The notes below the pieces were generated by a model, which ran no database searches, was not told where the DNA came from, and worked only from the letters and a program-made list of their open reading frames with translations. This document shows positions 1 through 9,107 of a stretch of 9,527 nucleotides of DNA, one piece after another (the first letter of the stretch is position 1; each line of letters starts with the position of its first letter). This DNA comes from Microbacterium sp. (GTDB lineage: Bacteria > Actinomycetota > Actinomycetes > Actinomycetales > Microbacteriaceae): the NCBI GenBank assembly GCA_003248845.1, contig QFPD01000051.1, positions 1-9,527 of the forward strand, read 5' to 3'. A program made the translations under genes and the position numbers.

Positions 1-1087
1 CGGCGTCACCGGAGAGCGCATTCGACAGCGCCGTCGTGAGATAGTTCCAGCTGTCCTGCGAGTACAGAGCCGCGATGATCGCCGTCATGAGCGAGTCGGC
101 GCCGAGCATCCGCCCGTCGGAAGCCTTCAACGGGGACGCGTCGACGCTCGCGAGGAGAGTGGCGAGGTCGGCCATGCCGTCGTCGACCGAGCCGGTGAAG
201 GGACAGCCGTTCGTCGTCAGACAGTCGGCCATGTAGGCACGCAGCGCCGATTCGAACCCGACCGCCTGCGTCGTGCCGACATCGAGCCCCGACACGGACG
301 GGTCGATCGCACCATCGAGGACGAGGCGCCCGACGCGCTCCGGGAAGAGCTTGGCGTACGTCGCACCGAGGAATGTGCCGTACGAGTAGCCGAGGTAGTT
401 GAGCTTCGCATCGCCCAACACGGCGCGGAGAAGATCCATGTCGCGCGCGGCGTTGTCGGTCGTGACATAGGGCAGGATGCCGCCGGAGTTCGCCTCGCAC
501 GCCGACACGAATTCCTCGTTGCGCGCGGTCAGCTCGGCGCGCCATCCGTCACTCCCCCGCGGGTCGGCGGGGATGTCGTACAGATAGGCGTCCATCGCAT
601 CGCCGTCGAGACAGGTCACGGCCGTCGAACGGCCGACGCCGCGCGGATCGAACCCGATGACGTCGTACCCGTCGAGGAGCGCCGTCCCGACGGCGAACGA
701 CGCCGAGTCGGCGATGAGGTCGTACCCGCTCGCCCCGGGTCCGCCGGGATTGGTCAGCAGCGACCCGATCGCCTCACCGTCCGTCGCCGCGCGGCGGATG
801 ACCGCGAGGTCGACCGTGCCGGCGTCGGGGTCGCTCCAGTCGAGAGGCGCCGTGACGGTCGTGCAATCGTAAGAGCCGGCATCCGACCCCGTGCACGCCG
901 TCCAGTCGAGACGCTGCGCGTAGAAGTCCTCGAACCCGGCGGGGGCACCGTCGGTCACCGGCTCGCGACTCGGCGCCGGGCTCGAGACCGTCTCGGGCGG
1001 GATGGCGGCGTAGAGGCATCCGGAGAGCACCGTCGCAGCGACGGCGAGGCCGGCGACGACGGTGAGGGCACGACGGAGACGGTTCAC
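1..1087 (-). CDS. Secreted lipoprotein alpha/beta hydrolase (tripeptidyl-aminopeptidase-like, S33 type), C-terminus beyond window
   Basis: Continuous reading frame of 362 codons from a GTG at 1087 to the window edge, with no stop. The N-terminus has Arg residues (NRLRR), a hydrophobic stretch and a lipobox LSGC with Cys24, so the product should be exported and lipid-anchored. Hydrolase-fold landmarks follow in the expected order: NPGGPGASG (113-121), the oxyanion loop typical of proline-iminopeptidase/tripeptidyl aminopeptidase relatives; FDPRGVGRS (146-154); and the nucleophile elbow GYSYG with Ser235. The catalytic Asp and His and any TAP-like C-terminal domain would lie beyond position 1. 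Family members are usually about 500 residues, so roughly a quarter to a third is missing. GTG overlaps the holB stop as GTGA (4 nt), which indicates translational coupling. Family members remove short N-terminal peptides or hydrolyse esters; the substrate here cannot be told. Confidence 0.88.
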   Translation of the reverse strand, partial: MNRLRRALTVVAGLAVAATVLSGCLYAAIPPETVSSPAPSREPVTDGAPAGFEDFYAQRLDWTACTGSDAGSYDCTTVTAPLDWSDPDAGTVDLAVIRRAATDGEAIGSLLTNPGGPGASGYDLIADSASFAVGTALLDGYDVIGFDPRGVGRSTAVTCLDGDAMDAYLYDIPADPRGSDGWRAELTARNEEFVSACEANSGGILPYVTTDNAARDMDLLRAVLGDAKLNYLGYSYGTFLGATYAKLFPERVGRLVLDGAIDPSVSGLDVGTTQAVGFESALRAYMADCLTTNGCPFTGSVDDGMADLATLLASVDASPLKASDGRMLGADSLMTAIIAALYSQDSWNYLTTALSNALSGDA

Positions 1088-2238
1088 GGGGTCCTTCCGC
1101 TGGCGACCGTGATGAGCATGCTCTCGAGGGCGAGCGCCGGGGCGGCATTGCCTTCGAGATTCGTGCGGGTCGCCGAGATCTGATCGAGAACGGTGAGAGT
1201 GCGCTCGGGGGTCCACGCGGCGGCGAGCGCCGCGATGTCGTCCGCGAGCTCGCGGTTGATGAGGTCGGAGGACTGCCCGAACTGCAGCATGAGGGTGTCG
1301 CGGAACATCGACTCGAGGTCGGTGAGGACGCGGTCGATGCCGTCGCGCAGACTTCGCGTCGCGCGACGCTTCTGGTCGTCCTCGAGGGCGTTCAGCTGGC
1401 CGCGCACGGCCGGCGGCACCGCAGCGCCGGGCGCGATGCCGAGCGTGCGCAACAGAGCGTCGCGCTCCGATTCGTCGCGCTCCGCGGTCAGGGCCTTCGC
1501 GTCGTCGGTCGCGAGCTGCACGATGCGCGCAGCGGTCTCGACGGCGGTGCCGACGCCCCGCACCGCGAGAACGGCGCGGAGCGTCTCGTCGCGACGGGCG
1601 CGCGCCTCGGCATCCGTCGCGAGGCGGACCGCCATGCCGATGTGACGCTGCGCGAGACGCGCCGACTGCTCTGCGAGCGCTCCGTCCGCGCCCGTGCGCG
1701 CCGAGATGAGCCTCGCGACGTCCGCGACGTCGGGCTCACGCAGCCGCAGCGTGCGCACGCGCGAGCGGATCGTCGGCAGCAGGTCGGCTTCGCTCGGTGC
1801 GCACAGGATCCACACGGTGCGCTCGGGAGGCTCCTCGAGCGCTTTGAGCAGCACGTTCGACGTGCGCTCGACCATGCGATCGGCATCCTCCATCACCATG
1901 ACGCGGTAGCGCCCGAGCGACGGCGAGAAATAGGAGCGCTCGACGAGCGCACGGGCGTCTTTGATCGAGATGATCACGCCCTCGGTGCGCAGCGCCGTGA
2001 GATCGGGGTGGGTGCCGGCGAGCACCTGCCGCATCGCGGTGTCATCGCCTGGCTCCGCGATGAGCGCCGCGGCGAACGCGGCCGCGAGCGTCGACCGCCC
2101 AGATCCTGCCGGACCCGTGATGAGCCAGGCGTGCGCGAGCTGCGCGGGATCGGATGCCGCCGCCTGCAGCTGCGCGAGCGCCTCGTCCTGGCCCCAGACA
2201 TCTCCCCACGGAAGGGCGGTCGGCGCGGCGCTGGTCAT
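1084..2238 (-). CDS. holB: DNA polymerase III delta' subunit (clamp loader)
   Basis: Clamp-loader subunit delta', part of the complex that loads the beta sliding clamp on primed DNA. From the ATG at 2238 it has 384 residues. It opens with VWGQDEALAQL, then a degenerate P-loop GPAGSGRST (42-50, Arg where ATPases have Lys), AGTHPDL (74-80), the EDAD box (117-120), SNVLLKALEEPPERT (127-141) and RSRVR (158-162), which corresponds to the SRC motif. Delta' is generally not an active ATPase, so the altered P-loop fits. The cysteine cluster often found just before the GTHPD motif is absent; Cys146 is the only cysteine. A GTG six bases upstream (2244) is a possible alternative start. The ATG is preferred because TAGG lies about 9 nt upstream of it. 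tmk ends 72 nt upstream, and the stop overlaps the following hydrolase start. Confidence 0.95.
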   Translation of the reverse strand: MTSAAPTALPWGDVWGQDEALAQLQAAASDPAQLAHAWLITGPAGSGRSTLAAAFAAALIAEPGDDTAMRQVLAGTHPDLTALRTEGVIISIKDARALVERSYFSPSLGRYRVMVMEDADRMVERTSNVLLKALEEPPERTVWILCAPSEADLLPTIRSRVRTLRLREPDVADVARLISARTGADGALAEQSARLAQRHIGMAVRLATDAEARARRDETLRAVLAVRGVGTAVETAARIVQLATDDAKALTAERDESERDALLRTLGIAPGAAVPPAVRGQLNALEDDQKRRATRSLRDGIDRVLTDLESMFRDTLMLQFGQSSDLINRELADDIAALAAAWTPERTLTVLDQISATRTNLEGNAAPALALESMLITVASGRTP

Positions 2239-2310
2239 GCGCACCAGCCTACGTCGTCCCTCCGACGCCGCCGCGCCGGGTGAGAGGGGTTCTCCCCGCG
2301 GATGTCGAGC

Positions 2311-2936
2311 TCAGCTCAGCAGAGCGACGACCCGGGCGCGCACGGCGGCGGCGAGGTCGTCCGCGGGGAGCGTCGCGTCGAGCACGAGGAAACGCTCCGG
2401 CTCGGCGGCGGCGAGTTCCAGGAACGCCTTCCGTACGCGTGCGTGGAAGTCGGCCTGCTCGGCCTCGAGCCGGTCGAACGGCTTGTCGTCGGCGTCCAGG
2501 CGCGCGCGGGCGGATGCCGGGTCGAGGTCCAGCAGCACCGTGAGATCGGGGAGCGCGTCCTCCGTGGCCCACAGCGACAGGTCGCGGATCTGCGCGGCAT
2601 CCAGCACCCGTCCCGCTCCCTGATAGGCGACGGAGGAGTCGAGGTAGCGGTCCTGGATGACGATCTCGCCGCGCGCGAGCGCGGGGCGGACGAGCGTCGC
2701 GACGTGATGCGCGCGGTCAGCGGCGTAGAGCAGGGCCTCCGCACGCGGCGCGACATCCCCCCGGTGGTGCAGGACGATGTCGCGGATGAGGACCCCGACC
2801 TCGGTGCCGCCCGGTTCGCGCGTGCGCACGACCGTGCGCCCTTCGTCGCGCAGCCACCGCTCGAGGAGCGACGCCTGCGTCGTCTTTCCCGCGCCGTCGC
2901 CGCCCTCGAACGTGATCCAGAGCCCGCCTGCGGCCA

Positions 2937-2937
<1 letters not shown>
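2311..2937 (-). CDS. tmk: Thymidylate (dTMP) kinase
   Basis: Phosphorylates dTMP to dTDP with ATP in the cytoplasm, an essential step in dTTP synthesis. The 208-residue length is normal. Visible motifs are the P-loop GGDGAGKT (12-19), REPGGT (40-45) in the dTMP-binding region, the DRY motif QDRYLDSSVAYQGAGR (95-110), and a LID region with several Arg residues (about 142-157, ARARLDADDKPFDRLE). A small residue in the P-loop combined with Arg in the LID resembles the bacterial type II arrangement. The ATG at 2937 shares one base with the topA stop (TGATG); a GTG one codon upstream (2940) would overlap by 4 nt and is the alternative. Either way it is translationally coupled to topA, so topology control, nucleotide supply and clamp loading are probably co-expressed. 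Confidence 0.96.
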
Positions 2938-5699
<2,762 letters not shown>

Positions 5700-5762
5700 G
5701 GGGCGTCCTTTCTTCGATGCACACCATACACATGTGCCGGACATGAGGACGCTGAGAGGAGC
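5700..5762 (-). other. Short tad-topA intergenic gap, possible topA promoter
   Basis: Only 63 nt separate the last tad gene from topA. A TATGGT hexamer on the minus strand (5723-5728) could act as a -10 box, but no convincing -35 hexamer lies 16-18 nt upstream. No terminator with a T-run is visible. topA may have its own weak promoter here, be read from the tad promoter, or both. Confidence 0.25.
5706..5711 (-). promoter_or_regulatory. Ribosome binding site of topA
   Basis: AAAGGA on the minus strand, 6 nt before the GTG at 5697-5699. It decides for the GTG start over the upstream ATG at 5744. Confidence 0.75.
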
Positions 5763-6116
5763 TCACGGCCGCCCTGCGGCCGCGCCCGCGCCCTCCGGCC
5801 AGGACGGCGGGCCCGCGCGCGCTCGCGCGTGCGCAGCGAACGCGCCGGACCCCACCTCCACTCGCACCGACGCGACCAACCCGTCGAGGTCGCACGCGAT
5901 GAGCCTTGCCCCGGCAGCGTCGGCGACCTGCGCGGCGGCGTCGCACGGGATTCCGATCAGAGCACCGCTCGCCGTGTCCGCCGCCGCGAGCGCGGCGGCG
6001 TCCGCTGCCCCCGCCGCGTGCGCGGAACGCACGGTCGCCGCCGATGCGGCGGCGACCCCCACCGCGAGCGTCGCCGAGACGGCGAGCACCCCGACCGCGG
6101 CGGCGAGCCCGGCCAT
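5763..6116 (-). CDS. TadE-like / TadF-position pilus-associated membrane protein
   Basis: A 117-residue Ala-rich protein starting directly with a hydrophobic segment (about residues 2-28), followed by SAHAAGAADAAALAAADTASG (31-51). This Ala/Asp-rich stretch after the membrane segment is typical of actinobacterial TadE-like proteins found between secretion genes and a helicase (Rv3654c type). Two cysteines, Cys58 and Cys75, lie in the presumed extracellular part and could form a disulfide. The ATG at 6116 shares one base with the tadE stop (TGATG), which supports this start. The frame is open 29 codons further upstream, but that would overlap tadE by 88 nt. No GxxxxE prepilin motif precedes the hydrophobic segment, so peptidase processing is doubtful. 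Likely a minor pilus or envelope component; the exact role is unknown. Confidence 0.8.
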   Translation of the reverse strand: MAGLAAAVGVLAVSATLAVGVAAASAATVRSAHAAGAADAAALAAADTASGALIGIPCDAAAQVADAAGARLIACDLDGLVASVRVEVGSGAFAAHARARAGPPSWPEGAGAAAGRP

Positions 6117-6484
6117 CAGCCGGCCTCGCCGAGCGCGCACGCGCGGGCGCGGAGGTCCGGCAGCGGTAAGGGCACGCCCGCGGGCGCGGACGCGACGACG
6201 CACACGAGTGCGCCGTCGCGCGACACCGAATCGACGGACCCTCCAGCGATGGTGGCGACGATCGCGCCCACGCGCGCGTCCGACTCGCCGCGCGCGGCGA
6301 GTCGGACAGCCTGTGCCGCACCGTGCTCGAGCCGGACCTGACGACCGGCGGCGGCGAGGCCGCCGATCGTCAGGGCGATCACGAGGACCACCGCGGGAAG
6401 AACGACGGCGAACTCCGCCGTCGCCGATCCCTGCTCGTCCCTCGGCACCGGCGCGCGCGGGCGCCGGTGGGCGCGCAGACTCAT
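6116..6484 (-). CDS. tadE: TadE family pseudopilin / pilus assembly protein
   Basis: 122 residues. A basic N-terminal leader (SLRAHRRPR) is followed by EQG-SATAEF (17-25), which fits the class IVb prepilin processing pattern of Gly, four residues, Glu and an aromatic, with cleavage expected after Gly19. A hydrophobic helix runs from about 25 to 47 (AVVLPAVVLVIALTI), then GRQVRLEHGAAQAVRLAARG, the usual TadE continuation. Two cysteines, Cys95 and Cys116, lie in the C-terminal part. The ATG overlaps the stop of the pilin gene by 4 nt (ATGA), and its own stop overlaps the next gene by 1 nt. TadE proteins are minor pseudopilins processed by the same peptidase as Flp and needed for pilus assembly. 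The peptidase is not encoded in this window. Confidence 0.88.
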   Translation of the reverse strand: MSLRAHRRPRAPVPRDEQGSATAEFAVVLPAVVLVIALTIGGLAAAGRQVRLEHGAAQAVRLAARGESDARVGAIVATIAGGSVDSVSRDGALVCVVASAPAGVPLPLPDLRARACALGEAG

Positions 6485-6738
6485 GCGACGGTGAGCGCCC
6501 GACGCACGAGGTCGGTCAGCATGCCGCGCACTTCGTCCGAACGCATGATGACGACCAGCAGTCCGGCGAACGCGACGGCGGCCATCGTGGCCACGACGTA
6601 CTCTGCCGTCGCCGCTCCCGTCTCGTCACCGTAGAGGGCGGCGGCGCGGCGCTGCGTCAGGCGCGGAAGCGGCGGCAGCGTCGCGAGAGGGAGTCTGCCG
6701 TCGTGCCGGCTGCGGACGGGAAAGGGGATGAGGGACAT
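6481..6738 (-). CDS. Flp-type pilin, DUF4244 family
   Basis: 85 residues, the probable major pilin. A leader of about 41 residues with several Arg ends in DETG, followed by AATAEYVVATMAAVAFAGLL (42-61). Gly41, four residues, Glu and Tyr reproduce the Flp cleavage motif G/XXXXEY. Processing would leave a 44-residue subunit that is almost all one hydrophobic helix plus a short amphipathic tail (RSDEVRGMLTDLVRRALTVA). This matches the DUF4244 proteins that sit in the pilin slot of actinobacterial tad loci (Rv3656c position). The start is the ATG at 6738, because AAGGAG lies 6 nt upstream. An upstream ATG at 6771 would translate that site (residues KEQH). The strong site just before the pilin suggests translation above that of its neighbours. 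It overlaps tadE by 4 nt. Confidence 0.88.
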   Translation of the reverse strand: MSLIPFPVRSRHDGRLPLATLPPLPRLTQRRAAALYGDETGAATAEYVVATMAAVAFAGLLVVIMRSDEVRGMLTDLVRRALTVA

Positions 6739-6744
6739 GTGTTG

Positions 6745-6750
6745 CTCCTT
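6745..6750 (-). promoter_or_regulatory. Ribosome binding site of the DUF4244 pilin gene
   Basis: AAGGAG on the minus strand, 6 nt before the ATG at 6736-6738, in the 45-nt gap after the platform gene. It is the best ribosome binding site within the tad cluster and fixes the pilin start. Confidence 0.8.
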
Positions 6751-6783
6751 CGTTGTGGAGGTGGCGGGCACGGGATACGCCGC

Positions 6784-7662
6784 TCATCGTGCGGCGAGGA
6801 TCGGGGTGGAGCCGGCGAGTACCGACAGAAGCATCGGGGCGACGCCGAGAAGGAGGAAGGCGGGGAGGGTGCACAGCCCCATCGGCAGCAGGAGCCGCGA
6901 GCCGAGTCGCGCGGCTTTCAACCGCCCGTCGGTGCGTCGCCGCCGTCGCGCGTCGGCCGCGCTCGCGCGGAGCAGTTCGACCGCGGGGGCTCCGGCCCGC
7001 TGGGCGAGAGTGAGGACAGACGTCGTCTCGCTGGACGGGTCGCCGCCGCCCGCAGCGGTGACCACCGCGAGCGCGCGCTCGACCGAGACTCCCGCCGAGA
7101 GCGCAACCGCGACGGCGTCGGCCTGCAGCCCCGGAAGGTCCGGCGGGGGCTGCGCCGCCCGGACCAGGCGTGCGGTCCAGCGCCGCGCGACGAGCATCAG
7201 GGCGACACCGACGACGAGACTCGCCACACCGACCGGCTGCGTCAGCGTCGAGAGGATATCGAACCCCAGAACGAGTCCGAGTGCGATCGCGACGAGCGGC
7301 ATCCACCCGACCAGCCGTGCCGTCGCGGTGGGCTCCGCGAGCGCGACCCCGACATCGTCGCGGGTCTCCTGAGCGTCGGTCAGAGCGCCGGCGAAGCGGC
7401 GCAGACTGGAGGCGAGCGGCGCACCGACCGTCTCGGCGACGGACCACACGATGGCGATCTGCCGCCACGTCTCCCCGTGCGCATCGAGTACCTCGCTGAT
7501 CCGCGTCCCGGGCGGCGCCGACGCGACGTCGGCTGCGACCGGGTCGCCCGCTTCGGCGAGCAGCTGCCACGCCCGCGTCGGCGCGATCCCCGCTTCGAGC
7601 AGCACCGCCAGTTGCTGCACCGACTCCGCGCCGGACGGGGTGTCCGTCACGTGCGTTCTCAT
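6784..7662 (-). CDS. Type II secretion F-domain membrane platform protein, TadB/TadC type (apparently both halves in one protein)
   Basis: 292 residues; predicted inner-membrane platform that TadA drives during pilus assembly. Two similar units are visible. Unit 1 has LAVLLEAGIAPTRAWQLLAEAG (18-39) and VAETVGAPLASSLRRFAGAL (75-94), then membrane segments at about 117-140 and 143-160. Unit 2 has DAVAVALSAGVSVERALAVV (182-201) and LAQRAGAPAVELLRASAAD (219-237), then a basic stretch and a final hydrophobic region at about 256-283 (LLLPMGLCTLPAFLLLGVAP), typical of TadC ends. Most tad loci encode TadB and TadC separately. Here a single gene lies between tadA and the pilin, so it probably replaces both. 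The ATG at 7662 overlaps the tadA stop as ATGA. The frame stays open upstream inside tadA, but coupling and the start of similarity support this start. Family assignment is firm; the fusion reading is inference. Confidence 0.88.
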   Translation of the reverse strand: MRTHVTDTPSGAESVQQLAVLLEAGIAPTRAWQLLAEAGDPVAADVASAPPGTRISEVLDAHGETWRQIAIVWSVAETVGAPLASSLRRFAGALTDAQETRDDVGVALAEPTATARLVGWMPLVAIALGLVLGFDILSTLTQPVGVASLVVGVALMLVARRWTARLVRAAQPPPDLPGLQADAVAVALSAGVSVERALAVVTAAGGGDPSSETTSVLTLAQRAGAPAVELLRASAADARRRRRTDGRLKAARLGSRLLLPMGLCTLPAFLLLGVAPMLLSVLAGSTPILAAR

Positions 7663-8750
7663 GTCATCGCCTCCACCCCGAGTCGGCCATCGATCAGCAC
7701 GGGCCGGGCGAAGCCGACGATCCGGCGCACACCGTCGCTCCCTCGCTCGACGTGGATGATGACGCCGATGGCGCTCACGACCTGCCGGGCGAGGCCGTGA
7801 TCGTCGAGACCCGCGAGCGCACCCAGCGCTTCGAGCCGAGCGGGCACCTCCCGGATGCCACCGGCGTGCACCGTTCCGGCTCCCCCGGCGTGCCCGGTGT
7901 TCAGCGCCATGAGCAGCTCGCGCACTTCGTCTCCGCGGCACTCGCCGACGACGAGCCGGTCGGGCCTCATCCGGAGAGCCTCGCGGACGAGCCGCGCGAG
8001 AGTCACGGCCCCCGCGCCCTCGAGGTTCGGCTGCCGCGCCTCCAGCCGCACGTGATGCGGGTGCGCGACACGCAACTCCGCGACATCCTCGATCGTGACG
8101 ATCCGCTCACCGGCGGGCACGCGCCCGAGGAGGGCGGCGAGGAGCGTCGTCTTTCCCGCACCCGTCGCACCCGTCACGAGGAGATTCGCCCGCTCCGCGA
8201 CGAGGGCCTCCAAACGTGCGCCGGTCACCCGGTCGAACATCCCGCGTCGGCCGAGCTCGTCGAGGTCGGGCACATCCGCCGAGGGCAGTCGGATCGAGAT
8301 CGCCGCGCCCGAGCAGGCGATCGGCGGCAGGACGGCGTGGACGCGGGTGCCGTGCTCCCAGCGCACGTCGACGAGAGGCGCGCCGTCGTCGAGGTGACGC
8401 CCCCCGATCCCGATCAGCGCGACGGCGAGCTGACGCAACTCGTCCGCGCCGGCACGCCACTGCGGCACATGTTCGACGCCCGCTCCGCGATCGACGAACA
8501 GCCCGTCCTCTCCGTTGACGAAGACATCGGTGATGTCGGGATCGCTCAAGACGTCCCGCAACGGCGCGAGCGCTGGATGGTCGGGGAGGCGACGACGGGT
8601 CGGCCGCGCGCGCGACGCCGCGGCCCCGGCATCCACCGTGCCCTCCGGCGCCGGAAGGCCGACCCTCTCACCGCCGGCGCGGACGACGGTCGCGTCGCGG
8701 CGACGCACGGCCTCGGGAACGCGACGGCGAACGATGAAGGGATCGGACAT
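7659..8750 (-). CDS. tadA: TadA-family pilus assembly / secretion ATPase
   Basis: 363 residues; cytoplasmic ring ATPase of the VirB11/CpaF type that powers pilus assembly. The N-terminal domain includes LSDPDITDVFVNGEDGLFVDRG (68-89), typical of CpaF/TadA. The ATPase core has Walker A GATGAGKT (194-201), the Asp box IVTIEDVAEL (217-226), Walker B RLVVGECRGDE (265-275) and the His box GHAGGAGTVHA (286-296). The His box is followed by Gly-Gly where relatives usually have Asn-Ser or similar. PARLEALG (303-310) follows as in actinobacterial TadA. The start is the ATG at 8750; the upstream sequence has only a poor GGGG-type ribosome binding site, so expression may be weak. First gene of the tad cluster, overlapping the platform gene by 4 nt. 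No Ssd/CpaE-like gene precedes it; the neighbour is divergent acs. Confidence 0.94.
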   Translation of the reverse strand: MSDPFIVRRRVPEAVRRRDATVVRAGGERVGLPAPEGTVDAGAAASRARPTRRRLPDHPALAPLRDVLSDPDITDVFVNGEDGLFVDRGAGVEHVPQWRAGADELRQLAVALIGIGGRHLDDGAPLVDVRWEHGTRVHAVLPPIACSGAAISIRLPSADVPDLDELGRRGMFDRVTGARLEALVAERANLLVTGATGAGKTTLLAALLGRVPAGERIVTIEDVAELRVAHPHHVRLEARQPNLEGAGAVTLARLVREALRMRPDRLVVGECRGDEVRELLMALNTGHAGGAGTVHAGGIREVPARLEALGALAGLDDHGLARQVVSAIGVIIHVERGSDGVRRIVGFARPVLIDGRLGVEAMT

Positions 8751-8877
8751 GCCCCGACGGTAGGGGCCGCGAGGGAGCCCGAGCGCGCGGTTCGCGGGAT
8801 CGGTGGACAGATTCCGGAACGAGGCGCTTGGGGAGAAGTCGATGACGCCTCGGCTCAGCAGAGCCCGCGGAGAAAGG

Positions 8878-8915
8878 GAGACGGCATCCCATCGGGGGAA
8901 ATGGGATGCCGTCTC
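8878..8915 (-). terminator. Perfect 15-bp stem, 8-nt loop hairpin: possible leader terminator or structural element
   Basis: GAGACGGCATCCCAT (8878-8892) and its exact reverse complement (8901-8915) flank an 8-nt loop. On the minus strand the stem is followed by CCTTTCTCC, a weak pyrimidine tail; on the plus strand no T-run follows. It therefore looks like an intrinsic terminator read leftward, yet the next leftward gene, tadA, begins 128 nt downstream of it. It could stop transcripts before tadA, act as an attenuator in the tad leader, end an unseen small RNA, or be a protein-binding palindrome. The structure is certain; its function is not. Confidence 0.45.
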
Positions 8916-9028
8916 AGCGACCGCCGCAGTGGGGGGCGCGGCGTCGCGATGCCAGAATCAAGAGTTCGGCCGCGAACGAGCATACGATGCGATGAGCCCC
9001 GCCTACGCCCGAAACGGGTGCACGCACC

Positions 9029-9056
9029 GATATATCTGTTCGCGCGCATCTGTCCG
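9029..9056 (-). promoter_or_regulatory. Candidate promoter of the tad operon
   Basis: On the minus strand, CGGACA (9051-9056) and TATATC (9029-9034) are separated by 16 nt. Four of six bases match the -35 consensus and four match the -10 consensus. The -10 lies in the most AT-rich spot of the interval. It would give a leader of about 270 nt containing the hairpin at 8878-8915. The same site is part of an ACNGATATATCNGT palindrome (9026-9039), so a regulator may bind over it. Confidence 0.35.
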
Positions 9057-9107
9057 TCCGGGTGCGCGGGGACGGTGCGCGGACAGGTCGTGGTCGCACA
9101 CCCTCCC

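Noticed and set aside
5700..5744. Upstream ATG for topA adding 15 residues with a CVWC pair that looks like half a zinc site
   Set aside because: The added codons include the AAAGGA ribosome binding site for the GTG at 5699, and topoisomerase similarity begins after that GTG.
5766..5782. Hairpin CGGCCGC/GCGGCCG with a 3-nt loop at the end of the last tad gene, as a terminator
   Set aside because: It lies inside the coding region just before the stop codon, and no T-run follows in either direction. In such GC-rich sequence short perfect stems occur by chance.
8901..8915. Right arm of the hairpin contains ATGCCGTCT, similar to the Neisseria DNA uptake sequence, which also forms inverted pairs
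   Set aside because: Only the first nine bases match without a break, the host is clearly actinobacterial, and the element repeated in this window is GGATGCC rather than GCCGTCT. Treated as coincidence.
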